Shown piece after piece: positions 12,801 through 24,054 of a DNA stretch of 64,000 nt. The notes beneath the pieces were generated by a model that saw only the letters and a list, made by a program, of their open reading frames with translations, was not told where the DNA came from and searched no databases. The stretch spans positions 30,495,321-30,559,320 of the forward strand of contig NC_133115.1 of NCBI RefSeq assembly GCF_022965805.1. The letters are read 5' to 3'. This DNA comes from Primulina eburnea (taxonomy: Eukaryota; Streptophyta; Magnoliopsida; Lamiales; Gesneriaceae). How positions within the stretch are numbered: position 1 is the first letter of the stretch; every line of letters begins with the position of its first letter. The position numbers were made by a program, and so were the translations under genes.

Positions 12801-14325
12801 GTCGTTTATCAGCTATGATGATGTCTTGTTGTTCTTTGGGATATGATTTTGATATGTCGACGACTCCTATCCAGGTATCTACCTTATTAGCTGAACCTGA
12901 TATATATGGTTGTATTCGTGATGCACAGATGACAGATGAGAGAGTTCAGGGATGGAAGGAGTTAGTTTCTCGGAGACAAGGTACTCATTTTAGAGTGGCT
13001 GATGATGGCAGTTTGAGGATGAATGATAGATGGGTAGTTCCTGATACACCTGAGTTGCGCCAGGGCCTGTTGCGACGTGCACATTGTAGTCGATATTCTA
13101 TCCACCCTGGTGGCAAGAAGATGTATAAGGATCTACGTTCTCAGTTTTGGTGGAAAGGAATGAAACGTGATATGATTGATTTTGTACGTCGATGTCTAAA
13201 TTGTCAACAGATCAAAGCTGAGAGGAGAAGGCCAGGAGGCGAATTGAGGAGTTTAGAAGTGCCGACTTGGAAATGGGAGCACATATCGATGGATTTTGTG
13301 ACTCATTTGCCAAGAAGCACTGGAACTATTGATGCTATTTGGGTGATTGTTGATCGATTGACGAAAGTTACCCATTTTATACCCTATAGCATGAGTAGTA
13401 CGTACTTGACGATGGCACAATTGTATATACGAGAGATTGTACGACTGCATGGGATTCCAGTGTCTATTATTTCTGATAGAGATCCTCGATTTACTTCTCA
13501 TTTTTGGGAAGGATTGCAGACGGCGATGGGGACAGAGTTGAGATTGAGTACAGCTTATCATCATCAAGCAGATGGTCAGACCGAGCGTACTATTCAGACG
13601 CTGGAGGATATGTTACGTGCTTATGTTATGGATTTTAAATCTGGTTGGCAGTCATCTATTCCATTGGTGGAGTTTGCGTATAACAACAGTTATCAGAGTA
13701 GTATTCAGATGGCTCCATTTGAGGCATTGTATGGGAGACGTTGTCGATCTCCGTTATATTGGGATGATGTTGATCGAGCTGCAGTTACCGGTCCTGATAT
13801 GATTCATGAGATGGAACAAAAAGTAAAGTTGATACAGCAACGATTGAAAGCAGCTCAAGATAGACAGGCCGCCTATGCAAATAAAAGAAGAAGACTGTTG
13901 GAGTTTCAGCAGGGCGATCGAGTATTTTTTAAAGTTTCTCCTTTTCGTGGCACAGTACGATTTGGTTGAAAGGAAAGTTGGCACCGAGATATGTTGGCCC
14001 GTATGAGATATTGCAGCGGATAGGCACTTTGGCTTATCGATTGGCTCTACCTCCATCTTTATCCGGTATTCATGATGTGTTTCATGTGTCGATGTTGCGG
14101 AAGTATGAGCCAGATCCTTCACATGTGTTGGATATTTCTGATGTTCAGTTAGATCCTGATGTGTCTTATGTTGAGAGACCAGTTTGTATTTTGGATCGAT
14201 CTGAACGGAAGCTTTGTAGTAAGCTTATACCGATGGTGAAGGTTCAGTGGGAGCATAGAGGTGTCGAAGAGGCCACTTGGGAGACAGAGCGGCATATGAG
14301 GGAGCTCTACCCCTACTTATTCTGA
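9869..14325 (+). pseudogene. Gag-pol polyprotein of the gypsy element, three nonsense codons
   Basis: One long frame of about 1485 codons. Gag is followed by two zinc knuckles ([13 protein letters not shown] and [14 protein letters not shown], about 10654-10755), aspartic protease DTGAS (about 10991), reverse transcriptase with FIDD (about 11996), RNase H with YTDAS (about 12438), and integrase with an HHCC zinc domain (about 13080-13210). A chromodomain-like C-terminus follows (about 14180-14322, ending EEATWETERHMRELYPYLF). It is interrupted in frame by TGA at 10070-10072, 10280-10282 and 13967-13969. At each site family alignment would expect arginine, so all three look like CGA to TGA changes. 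A possible earlier ATG at 9804 runs into TGA at 9870 in another frame. The element cannot make its own polyprotein without readthrough. Confidence 0.9.
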
Positions 14326-14408
14326 TGGTATGACGTATCATTAATTACGCATGTTATTGTTGCTTTTACTTAATTTCGGGGTCGAAATTCTTTTAAGGGG
14401 GGTAGAAA

Positions 14409-16312
14409 TGTAATGCCTGAAGTAATTATCACAAGTTGTTGATTTAGTAATGTTATATTACTAAATAATTAATGATTTTTAACGACTGAAATATGACATA
14501 TCTTGGTCATATGAAGTCCAAATGATTTGAGATTTGGATATAATGTAGAAAACTCAAAGATATAGAAGTTTCATGTTTTGAGTTTTGAAAAATTTGATCG
14601 TTTGACTGGTCCAAAGGAATGTACCGGTGTTAAAAAGTTAAATTTTATATATTATATTATATTATATTATATTATATTATATTATTACTATAATATAATA
14701 TAATATTTAAAAAAAATTAAATTAAAAAAAATACATAAAATGAAGGCGGTGGATTCATTTCCTTGTGTTACGTACAGAGAGCGAGAAAGGTAGGGAGGAG
14801 AGAAGAAATAATAGGGTTTCGATTTTCTTTTCGATCGTGCGAGTTATCGGTTTATCCAATCGACGAACCGACTTCAGTTTTGGAATCGTTGACACGAGGT
14901 CTTCGATTTGAGGTATAAATTTTATAGTTTTGGTGATGTTTGAAATTCGTCGATTTTTAGAATAAATCTGATAAATTGTTAAATCATACAGAAACTGAAG
15001 ATTGTTGAGTAGTGTATGATCTTAACGAAGTAGAGAAGATTATTGTGTTGTTGTTTTGAATTATTCCTAATTTCTTATAATTAGGGATTTTAATTGTTGG
15101 ATTGAGATTGGAGAGTTGTTTGTCAGTTGTTATTAATTTTGAGTATGTATTCGGAGTGTACGAAGTATAGGCTACATGTTGATATAAAATTTCCGTAATT
15201 TGACGGATGTTGTAAAATAGCCTATTATTTGATGTTAAATGAATTATAGTGTATTTGATAGTAGTATGGTGACTTAAATGCACCGGAATATTAAATTGTT
15301 GAATAATACGAATTTATAATCGAGTTTTATATTTTGTTGCATTAATTGTTGTTGGGCTATTTGATGTGATATATTGAGGTTGTTATGATTGTGTTGCTAT
15401 TGTGACAATGATCTGATAATTATTGTTGAATTATTTAGATACGTCACAAGCCTCAGGATCAAAGAAGTAGCCAGATTTTGTATATATACTCGATTATCAG
15501 GTACGTGTTGACGTACGAGCATATGTTGTTATTGTTTAGTATTGATAAATACTATTGTGTCGAACGACGATAAATCACTGAATTGGGTGATTTGATATTA
15601 TAGTTGTTGTTGATTATTATTGTTGATGTTGTTGGCTATCGTTGTTGGGAGACGTTTCGTCGATGTTGTCTCGTTGTTGTTGTTCGTTCAACGATATTGT
15701 TGTCGCCGGAGTTGGGGTGAGACGTATCGTTGATGTTATTCGTTCGACGATATTGTTGTCGCCGGTGTTGGGGTGTGACGTATCGTCGATGTTGTTGTTC
15801 GTTCGACGATATTGTTGTCGCCGGTGTTGGGGTGCGACGTATCGTCGATGTTATAGTCGCGATGTTATGTTGTTGAGGTTGTTGATGGTGCGATTGTCCA
15901 GAAACAACAAAAGGGGGTATTTCTGTTATCATTTCCGTTATATTACTGTTGTTGATAATATAACTGTCATGTATTACGATGATGATTGTTGTATATGCTC
16001 ACCCTTTGGGGGCTGTTTCTGTTGGACAGGTTACAGGACTATGCCGTGAGACAGGATAGTGGTGAAGGACTAGATGTGTCTAGTCAAACATTCCTGTAGT
16101 TGCTAGTAGATAGAGACATTGTAGTTTATTGTCTTATGTGAGTTGTGTGTATGTATTTATTATATTGTTTCTGCTGCACTGATGTAGATAGTGTGATGAT
16201 TGCACTATTTTGTCGTATATGCATTATATTATTACGTCGTTTGAAAAGAAAATTTTTAATGCATATGACGTCACATGTTGTATGATTACATGGCGAGGTT
16301 TGGGGCGCCACA
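14409..16312 (+). repeat. 3' LTR of the gypsy element
   Basis: Near-identical partner of 7672-9573, with the same internal 56-59 bp tandem repeats (about 15682-15855). It is followed by the target duplication TAGAG. Confidence 0.92.
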
Positions 16313-16407
16313 TAGAGTATCCTTCCGTTCCATATAGGAGAAGGAAATGCTCTCGTTGTAGTTGTTCTGAAAGGGTTGGGCTTGAATTAGCGTGAGAAGA
16401 CGCTAAA
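16313..16407 (+). repeat. Duplicated segment A, copy 1, right part
   Basis: TAGAGTATCC through GCGTGAGAAG matches 18415-18508 with scattered differences. Together with 7643-7671 it is the split target of the gypsy element. The two copies diverge after GCGTGAGAAG. Confidence 0.8.
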
Positions 16408-18390
16408 TGTTGCTAGAGCTTGATACTATTATTTGTGATGTAAATGTCATGTTTTATTGATAAGGATATGAATATATCCATTCATACAGATATGTGATAA
16501 TTTGATGATGCTGAACAACCGTCCCTCGAACTTTTCAAGTGGTTATCGCTTTTCGAGTGGGAAAGTCTGCGGTTATTGACTCGGGACAACGTCGAGGTTT
16601 TACGTATTAGCATGCACTTCGATCAATTTACCAAATCCATTGAGGGTCATTATTTGGTGAGATTTGATATAGTTTCGAAATGCGTAAGAGTCAATGAATT
16701 GTAGTCGGGGATTCACCGCTTACTCATAGATAAATATATCATATGTAATATGATGAGTTAATAGTCTAAGGAATCTATGGTCAGAGTAAGACATGTGCAT
16801 TTTAAAAAAGAGTTTTCTTAGTTACACATACCATGTCACTATTATTACTCAAAGATACATCACATTGTTATCGAATTCATTCGCAACTCTCGATATACCA
16901 ATAGTTGCAGATTCAATAGGGATATATGAGTTGAAGGCACTTTATTGTACACTAATCATAACTTAATGTTCTTGCAGATACTCTCAGTGATACCTAGAGG
17001 AACATGGGGCGATGCTACTAGACGCTCTTACGATGATCCAATGGTGCAATCAAACTTTAGTTCTGATGTTCTTTATCAAGGGGTTGATGAAAAGAATGAA
17101 GCTAATTGAGGTAAGCCCGAATGGGAACAAATGTTGCTCTAAATCACATGAAGTCGTGAACTCACAACTGGCTGTAATCATGAACCATTAAGGGTCACAC
17201 AAGTATTGGATTTTGTGTTCCCGTTGAGATAGTTAAATTCAAGTTGTTGAATTTGGCGAGTGTAGTTTGATGGAGATTAAATACTTATAACAACTTGGTT
17301 TAACAATTTTTGTAAAGTAAATATGATATATCTGCTATAAAAACATTTTGTCGAATCGTGCTTGTGTTGGCCTGAACCTAAGACATAATAAAATAATATC
17401 AGACATGGTCACCGACCGGAATATCATAGAATAAGTGTTATGAGAAGGATATCGTATCGTTTCTGTAATCGAAAAAATGGAAAGGAAGGTTGTTGGCCAA
17501 GATTCGAGTAGTCGATGAACTGAAAATATAATGGAGAAAAGTCGTGCATGGTTAATTCGGAGGGTAACATCAGTTTCTACTCAATACTTGTCATTGTATT
17601 CTTTGTATTCCATTCCATTATTAATGTCGAAAAAGAATAGCTAGCAAGTTTTAAAATTGCCCAATTTGATCTTATTTTCCTTGTTCTTTCATTATTTTCG
17701 GTGATTTTAGATTTGGATTTGAAAATATTGAGTACATATAGATTTGAAATTTATATTATGCCATCTTCTCTTAGTTTTTGGAACAGATAGTTAAGCAAAA
17801 ACGAAGTTAATATGAAAATTAAGAAAAACTTTTATTTGGGGTAATTGATTTCAAATAAAAAATATTTCGAAATATTATTTTATACAAAATATAATATTTT
17901 CTTCAAATTACCTTGACTACTATAATTCGAAAATTATAAATTTTGACTAAAAATATCAAAATTTGTTTGAAATTATTCTAACTTAATTCTTAGAAAACAA
18001 ATTATAATGAGAATGTTATTAGTTAATAAATTTAAATACAAAATAATAATTGATAAAAAAGTAATACAGCAACATTAAATTAAATTAGTAAATTGAATAC
18101 ATTTTTAGTGAAATATAAAAAAAATTAGACACAATTTATGATTAAAAAATTCAAAATATTAATAGTTTTAAATCTGAATTCAATATTCAACAATGAATAT
18201 ATATGCTTTTAGTTATATGTGATCGTCCCATAAATTTCAGCATTTAATGTAAAAAATGATATTATATTATTTTTAAATATATAGATATTAAAAATTTTAA
18301 TTTAAGAATATATTTCCTATTAAAATTTATACTAAAATCCAATACTAGACATTATATGAGGATGATTGTTGGAAAATTTTAAGATTTGAT
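16408..18390. other. Intergenic, repeat-like, no gene
   Basis: No open frame of note. The stretch 16500-17300 has the look of degraded LTR-element DNA (for instance around 16520-16700), but I could not place it in a family. 17640-18390 is very AT-rich with nothing recognisable. Confidence 0.4.
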
Positions 18391-18508
18391 TATTGAACAA
18401 GGTTGCTGACCAAATAGAGTATCATTCCGTTCGTATAGGGGAAGGAAAGGCTCTCGTTGTAGTTGTTCTGAAAGGACTAGGCTTGAATTAGCGTGAGAAG
18501 GCGGTAAA
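18391..18508 (+). repeat. Duplicated segment A, copy 2 (uninterrupted)
   Basis: Same sequence as 7643-7671 joined to 16313-16407, without the gypsy element. It provides the empty site that confirms the TAGAG target duplication. Confidence 0.8.
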
Positions 18509-19445
18509 AGGATCAAGCAGATCATTACAAAACCTAAACGAATTGAATTCAACGAGGAAAACGAACTTTCATAAGAAAAAATTTCTTAAGAAGTTTAACT
18601 GATTATAAAGTCAAACTGATAAAACATAAGTAGGTTATTGATAGCCAAACCGATTCAAAGTTGACTGATGAAACCCAACTGACAGTCTATCTAGTTGATC
18701 AGTCATTCCAAATAAATATATTCCATGAAGAATCAGCGATTAAAGATCAGAGTCCAGCAGAAATAGCGGATAAAACTTTCAGTGCTAACAGTCACTGAAC
18801 CTTAACAGAATATCAGGTTTCGGTGCACTGCCAGAATATGCTAGAAATGACGATGACATGACAACAGCGATATCTGCTTTTGGAAAGGTTTCACGTGTTT
18901 TTGGAGCATCTTTATGTAAGTAGGCTTATAGAAATGAAGAAGAATGGCCCCGATGATGTTATTTATTTTAAATCATGTTTTTTTGTCCGATGTGTATTAG
19001 ATAAGATTTATACTTTGTTTTAAATTTCCACTATTGTAAAACAATGGTAAAAGTTGTATCAAACAATGTATTACGATTTTATGAATGAATGGACTGATTT
19101 CTGAAATTTGCAATTATGAGTCATGATGTTTTCGAATGTATAATTGAAGAACGACACCGATGTCACACACGTCTCGGTATCGGAACATGACACGCAACAT
19201 ATAAAACTATATATACATATATATATATATATATATACTCCCCTCTCAAATAAATGTCAATTTCTTCATATAATAGATACGTAGCAAAGTTGTATTCGTT
19301 AATATTTTTATACCGATAAAAATGAAATAAACATGGGCAGCACACACCGACGCACACCACGTGAGTAGATAATAAATGAAATAACAATGGCGACAAAGAT
19401 ACACACACACAAGTGGATAAATGAAATAGCATGGCAACTAATTAC
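18509..19445. other. Upstream region of the chitinase pseudogene
   Basis: No gene. Contains a short TA tract (about 19210-19240) and two near-identical stretches around AAATGAAATA/ACACAC (about 19370-19430) just before the chitinase TATA box. Confidence 0.4.
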
Positions 19446-19453
19446 TATAAATA
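19446..19453 (+). promoter_or_regulatory. TATA box of the chitinase pseudogene
   Basis: TATAAATA, about 73 bases upstream of the likely ATG at 19519. It lies downstream of the in-frame ATG at 19431, so that earlier ATG is probably not in the transcript. Confidence 0.55.
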
Positions 19454-19518
19454 CCACACATTACCTCCACATAAACTCATCATTTTGTCTCTCCGATCAA
19501 TATTTCTTTCTTACCAAA

Positions 19519-20434
19519 ATGATATCGCCACAAAAAAGAGTTCTTATGTCACATTTTGCACGCTTGTAGCCATAGTTCTCGCACTTTCCGGAGAGACAGC
19601 TTTCGGCCAAAACTGCGGTTGCGCAACCAAATTCTGCTGTAGCAAGTGGGGTTATTGTGGTTTGGGCGACCTTTATTGTGGCGAAGGATGTCAATCTGGC
19701 CCATGCTATAACGAAACGACGCGGAATATCTCGGTTGCTGACGTAGTGACCGATGCATTTTTCAATGGGATCGCTAGCATTAATGATGGTGACAACTGCC
19801 CCGGGAAAGAGTTCTACTCTCGAACGGCCTTCCTCGAGTCTCTTGATCCCTATCCAAGGTTCGCTTCGGGGTCGAACGACGTTGCTAAGCGTGAGATTGC
19901 TGCATTCTTCGCACATGTCACCCACGAGACTGGAAGTAAGTTCATATATGCATACTGATTGCAAAATTCCTGTATAATTTATTTGGTTAAAAGTACTATC
20001 AAGCGATCAATTTTGTCGATCCAATGCAGGTCTGTGCTATATAGAGGAAACTAATGGGGCATCTTACGACTATTGTGACTCGGGTAATACACAGTATCCA
20101 TGTGTGCCTGGCAAGAAGTACTTCGGACGAGGTCTCATTCAACTTTCATGGAACTATAATTACGGGGCAGCCGGCCAAAGCATCGGGTTCGATGGACTAG
20201 ACTTCCCCGATATCGTGGCCCGTTATATCTTTCGAGACGGCCCTTTGGTTTTGGATGAACAATAATTGTCATAATGCAATAACATCAGGGCAGGGATTCG
20301 GGGCGACTATTCGAGCCATTAACAGTATGGAATGTGATGGAGGAAATCAGGCCACCGTTAACTCTCGTGTTAAGTATTTTAAAAACTATTGTAGTCAATT
20401 TGGAGTTGAGCCTGGTGCCAATCTATATTGCTAA
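19519..20434 (+). pseudogene. Class IV (GH19) chitinase, frameshifted
   Basis: Class IV chitinases are secreted defence enzymes that cut fungal chitin. The pieces are a signal peptide (core FCTLVAIVLALSG), a truncated hevein-like chitin-binding domain with its cysteines (QNCGC to QSGPC, about 19608-19711), and a GH19 catalytic domain with HETG in exon 1 and CYIEE in exon 2. A 94-bp GT-AG intron (19936-20029) lies at GGA-A/GT. There are two lesions. The ATG at 19519 is out of frame with the signal peptide, as if two bases (AT) were added just after it; from it translation stops after 16 codons. In exon 2, after VAR near 20221, about eight bases are missing, and the correct C-terminus ([12 protein letters not shown] to GANLYC, stop 20432-20434) continues in another frame. 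Sequencing errors are possible but two independent faults favour a real pseudogene. Confidence 0.82.
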
Positions 20435-20666
20435 TGATCCCCTGGAAAAATAATAAATGAAATAAGCCAACATGGTATTTAATAATCCATTTAATTGCTT
20501 GCTTTCTTAAATTTTTGGTAGATATAATATCAATTATGATGGATTTGTCGTTTTATTTTAAATTCATGATCGTTCAAATATATCCTAACGCCTTGGAAAT
20601 CTATTTTGAAAACTATGTCTATCCATAGCATACAAGGGGGAAAAAGGCAGCGTAAAAGTCCATACA
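20435..20666. other. Downstream flank of the chitinase pseudogene
   Basis: Nothing recognisable. It ends ...CATACA at 20666, the A that precedes duplicated segment B. Confidence 0.4.
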
Positions 20667-20835
20667 TGTTTAATTATAGGTGTTCATGATATTGTAGTGG
20701 CATTCATAAATAATATTTTAAGATGTAATTTTGTAGAGAATAAAATTATTTTGTATGATAAAAATAAAAACATATATATACATTCTTACATACTAATGCT
20801 ATGACAAAATTAATTATTAACCCAATCAAAATAGG

Positions 20836-20876
<41 letters not shown>

Positions 20877-20915
20877 CCCTAGCTGTTATTTCATTAGAAT
20901 TGCAGCATAATCCCA
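20667..20915 (+). repeat. Duplicated segment B, copy 2, with TA microsatellite
   Basis: Matches 7398-7624. An alternating TA tract of about 37 bases (20836-20872) replaces the shorter AT run of copy 1. No Helitron precedes this copy. Confidence 0.8.
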
Positions 20916-21139
20916 ATAACTTGTTGAAAAGATTTTGTGCACCATCGGAATAGTATAGCTGTCATACCAGAGCTAGTCACAATTTGTAATTTAATATCTT
21001 GTAAATATATCCATTTTTTTAAAAAAGATAAAATATATTTTTGAGTGATGCTAAAGATACATCAAGTATATGTACATCAACTCTTACACTCATCTGTACG
21101 ATAAATTATCTTGTTAAATCAAACAATTAGAAGTCAATT

Positions 21140-21620
21140 TTCTTAGTCGTTGTGTAGCCAAAAAACACACTCGCACTCAAGCATATGTCCCTAAAGTTTT
21201 TCTTCACTTATGATTTGCATGAGAAATGTGATATTGATGTTCAAGAAATTAACTCAATTGATAATATGGCCGATATTTTCGCAAAATCATTGCCACATCA
21301 ACTTTTGAGAAATTGGCAAACAAGATCGAAGTGCGGCGACTTTGAGATTTGAAGTGATACTTGCAATAGGGGGAGTAAATCTAAATTGTATTATTCTTCT
21401 CTTGTTCATGATTTTTCCAATGTGGTTTTTCATGAAAAAGTTTTTAACAATGCAGTTAAGAAACTACTAAGGATGCCGTACTCTCTCTTCTTCTCTAGGT
21501 CTTCTTTTTTATCAAATTGAGTTTTTCTTCGTAAGGTTATAACGAGACGCATATGTTGAAAGACATCCAAAAAAAAGTGTTGCAATATTATGGATGTTAA
21601 GATAATCAAATATTAGGATG
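21140..21620 (+). mobile_element. Ty1/copia remnant: end of RNase H, polypurine tract, start of 3' LTR
   Basis: A frame around 21178-21350 reads KHMSLKFFFTYDLHEKC then SIDNMADIFAKSLPHQLL, the standard end of copia RNase H. It is followed by text typical of the copia 3' untranslated region, and by AAAGACATCC plus an A-rich purine run directly before TGTTGCAATATT (21578 on), the likely 3' LTR start. The other LTR and the upstream pol are absent; the right end of the LTR was not found. Confidence 0.7.
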
Positions 21621-22012
21621 ATCGAAGAAAAACGTAAACATGTTTTTGAGATATGGTAAAGAGTCACGATTATATCAAATTTTTGTAATATCATAGTTAT
21701 CGTATTTGAGAACTTGTTGTACATATAAATCTCACTTATATAATCCTTTCATATATTAAATTTATTGTATTATTCTATAGTAAATCTTTAGTTTATTTTA
21801 TAATAAATATATATTTATTTTGTTTGAAGTATATAATATTTTATTAGGAAAATAGTGTAGATATACAAAAATAAAAATGTTTGGATAAATTTAATTTTAA
21901 TGTAAGAACTCCCCACCCCCAATTGCTCGGCCACCACCAAGAGGCAGATCAGATTCAGTTGTGCTCGTTATATATCTGATCAGTTATTATTTCCGCCACC
22001 CATTCTCCTACA
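21621..22012. other. AT-rich spacer and promoter region of RPI3
   Basis: Probably includes the rest of the copia LTR on the left. The last 110 bases lose the AT bias and should hold the 5' UTR and core promoter of the isomerase gene; a TATATAT lies near 21969 but is too close to the ATG to be assigned with confidence. Confidence 0.35.
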
Positions 22013-22840
22013 ATGGTCGCCGCCGCCTTTCTTCCCTCCGTCACTTCAACATCCTCCCTTCAACGTGCCACCTCCCGCTTCAACCTACGTACCACCCCGT
22101 CCAAGTTCTCAATCAAGTGCCTCTCCGCCCCAATTCTCACTCAAGACGACCTTAAAAAACTAGCCGCCGATAAAGCCATCGAGTATGTGAAAAGCGGCAT
22201 GGTACTCGGCCTCGGCACTGGGTCAACCGCCGCCTTCGTGGTCGACAAGCTTGGAGCTTTGCTCAAATCCGGCGCACTCACGGATATCGTCGGTGTGCCT
22301 ACATCCAAGAGAACCCAAGAACAAGCCGCTTCACTAGGAATCCCACTTTCCACTCTCGACGCGCATCCTCACCTGGACCTCGCCATTGACGGAGCGGACG
22401 AGGTTGACCCAAATCTCGACCTTGTGAAGGGCCGAGGTGGAGCCCTTTTGCGTGAAAAAATGGTTGAAGCCGCTTCGGATAAATTCGTCGTAGTGGTGGA
22501 TGACTCTAAGCTGGTATTTGGGCTCGGCGGATCGGGTCTCGCAATGCCTGTGGAGGTTGTTCAGTTCTGCTGGAACTACAATTTGGTGAGACTACAGGAA
22601 ATGTTTAAGGGAGAAGGGTGTGATGCGAAGCTCAGACTGGATGGAAATGGGAAGCCATATGTTACTGACAATTCGAACTATATTGTGGATTTGTATTTCA
22701 AGACTCCGATTAAGGATTCGGGTGCGGCGGGGAAGGAGATTGCGGCACTTGAAGGAGTGGTGGAGCATGGCTTGTTCTTAGATATGACAACTGCTGTGAT
22801 CATTGCAGGTGGGGAAGGAGTGAGTATCAAAACCAAGTGA
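22013..22840 (+). CDS. RPI3: Ribose-5-phosphate isomerase, chloroplastic
   Basis: Interconverts ribose 5-phosphate and ribulose 5-phosphate, feeding the Calvin cycle and the oxidative pentose phosphate pathway in the plastid stroma. A single uninterrupted frame of 275 residues, as expected for this intronless plant gene. Residues 1 to about 40 are rich in Ser/Thr/Arg and lack acids, a chloroplast transit peptide. The RpiA fold follows: phosphate-binding GLGTGSTAAFVVDKLG (about 66-81), the active-site stretch DGADEVDPNLDLVKGRGGALLREK (in two parts, about 126-149), and FGLGGSGLAMPVEV (about 165-178). The start is the first in-frame ATG and gives a normal transit peptide. Codons are GC-rich compared with the AT-rich surroundings. 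No damage seen. Confidence 0.95.
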   Translation: MVAAAFLPSVTSTSSLQRATSRFNLRTTPSKFSIKCLSAPILTQDDLKKLAADKAIEYVKSGMVLGLGTGSTAAFVVDKLGALLKSGALTDIVGVPTSKRTQEQAASLGIPLSTLDAHPHLDLAIDGADEVDPNLDLVKGRGGALLREKMVEAASDKFVVVVDDSKLVFGLGGSGLAMPVEVVQFCWNYNLVRLQEMFKGEGCDAKLRLDGNGKPYVTDNSNYIVDLYFKTPIKDSGAAGKEIAALEGVVEHGLFLDMTTAVIIAGGEGVSIKTK

Positions 22841-24054
22841 AGATAATTTTGATATTGGGTGAGAAGAAATTTTGAAGATTTTTTTGGGAATTTATTTGTA
22901 TCTTTAATCTACATTGTCTCGATACAATTATCGTAGCTGCAAATTTTGTTGTAACTCAGGTTGAATAAGCTGATGAAAATGAAAAAGATTATCTTGTTGA
23001 AAGAAAATGCTTCGGATCCTCTGTTTTTGGATGCAATTTGTTCAGATTAACTAATGAGTATTTTCAAGAACATGGTTTCATTGACTTGTATTCTTGTGTG
23101 GCACACATCATTATCCTTCTTTGTGTGTCAAACATGTTCTGGTGAAAGGAACTTTGCTTGAGCCGTGGATATGTTTTAGTGAGTGAATTATGATATATCC
23201 ATGCGGTAGGTGGAGGCAAGTCCGAAACTGCAGGTAGGTGATAGCCTGATAGGCGTCCACCAAGTCTGTGGATCCATTGCTGGGTGCCAACGGTACAGGG
23301 ACTTGCGTTGGGTTACACTCTAAACCATGCGATGCACGAATTCCATATCTATCTTTGATTTACTAAAATAACGACCCAGAAGTGGCTTCTGTGTATGTAG
23401 TACTTTGTTAGGTTTATCACTAAAATCTCTGTGGTTCTAATATTCTTAAAAGGTTTACACATGGTGAAAATCCACTATACGAGTCAGAGGCCTCTTGACC
23501 CAGAAGAGAAGGTAAATCCAGAGATGTGCACGAGTAGGCAAAGATCCGAGGGAGAGGACAGCAAACACCGACCCCCGAGCATATTTCATCCATACGAAAA
23601 TCGACCCATTAGATATTGGCACATATGCCTCTGTGAAAGTTGACAAGTTTTTGAGGAACTCCGATTGCCTGAAATTGTGGCATAATCGTGTAAAACCATC
23701 TACAGCATTCCAAATTTTGAGTTGCAGGAAGTAGTATAGTCGATTGACTGTCGTATATCTTCCACATGTTCGAAAAATGGACGGCATATAATGTGTATGG
23801 ATCTCCTACTAAATTATCATAACGCAATGTGATCAGTACTATTAATTTATCCAGACTAAAATCTTAAACTATGAAATCTTTTGGTACAAAAGTGATATTT
23901 ATTTATGAATCGAGTTTGATCGAAGACTTGTCTCATAAAATTAACTCGTACAATCGGTCTGAACATTATTATACACGAAAATTCTTTTTATTTAAATTTA
24001 TTTCACATGCTGAAAAAATAAATAATAATGTGAAAATATAAAATAAAAGTACCC
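22841..24054. other. RPI3 3' flank and intergenic DNA
   Basis: The RPI3 3' UTR probably ends within about 150 bases. The rest has only short open frames on both strands (for example minus 23455-23827) with no domain I recognise; 23160-23660 is less AT-rich than its surroundings and could be an old gene fragment. Confidence 0.35.

Larger units (their letters stand above)
7672..16312 (+). mobile_element. Ty3/gypsy LTR retrotransposon, Tekay/Del-like chromovirus, structurally complete
   Basis: An 8641-bp element. LTRs of 1902 bp (7672-9573) and 1904 bp (14409-16312) begin TGTAATGCC and end GCGCCACA. A PBS matching initiator Met-tRNA (TGGTATCAGAGCA, 9578-9590) follows the 5' LTR, and a polypurine tract (AAGGGGGGTAGAAA, 14395-14408) precedes the 3' LTR. 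Target duplication: TAGAA (7667-7671) versus TAGAG (16313-16317). The unoccupied paralogous site at 18415-18419 reads TAGAG, so the left copy mutated. Gag-pol has CCHC, protease, RT, RNase H, integrase and a C-terminal chromodomain, which with the long LTRs points to Tekay/Del. The LTRs differ at a few dozen positions by eye (about 2%), suggesting a fairly recent insertion. Confidence 0.92.

Noticed and set aside
19431..19518. Upstream ATG at 19431 as the chitinase start
   Set aside because: It lies before the TATAAATA at 19446 and would put about 37 non-signal residues before the signal peptide; the transcript probably starts downstream.
22141..22353. Antisense open frame in RPI3
   Set aside because: Shadow of a GC-rich coding frame on the other strand.
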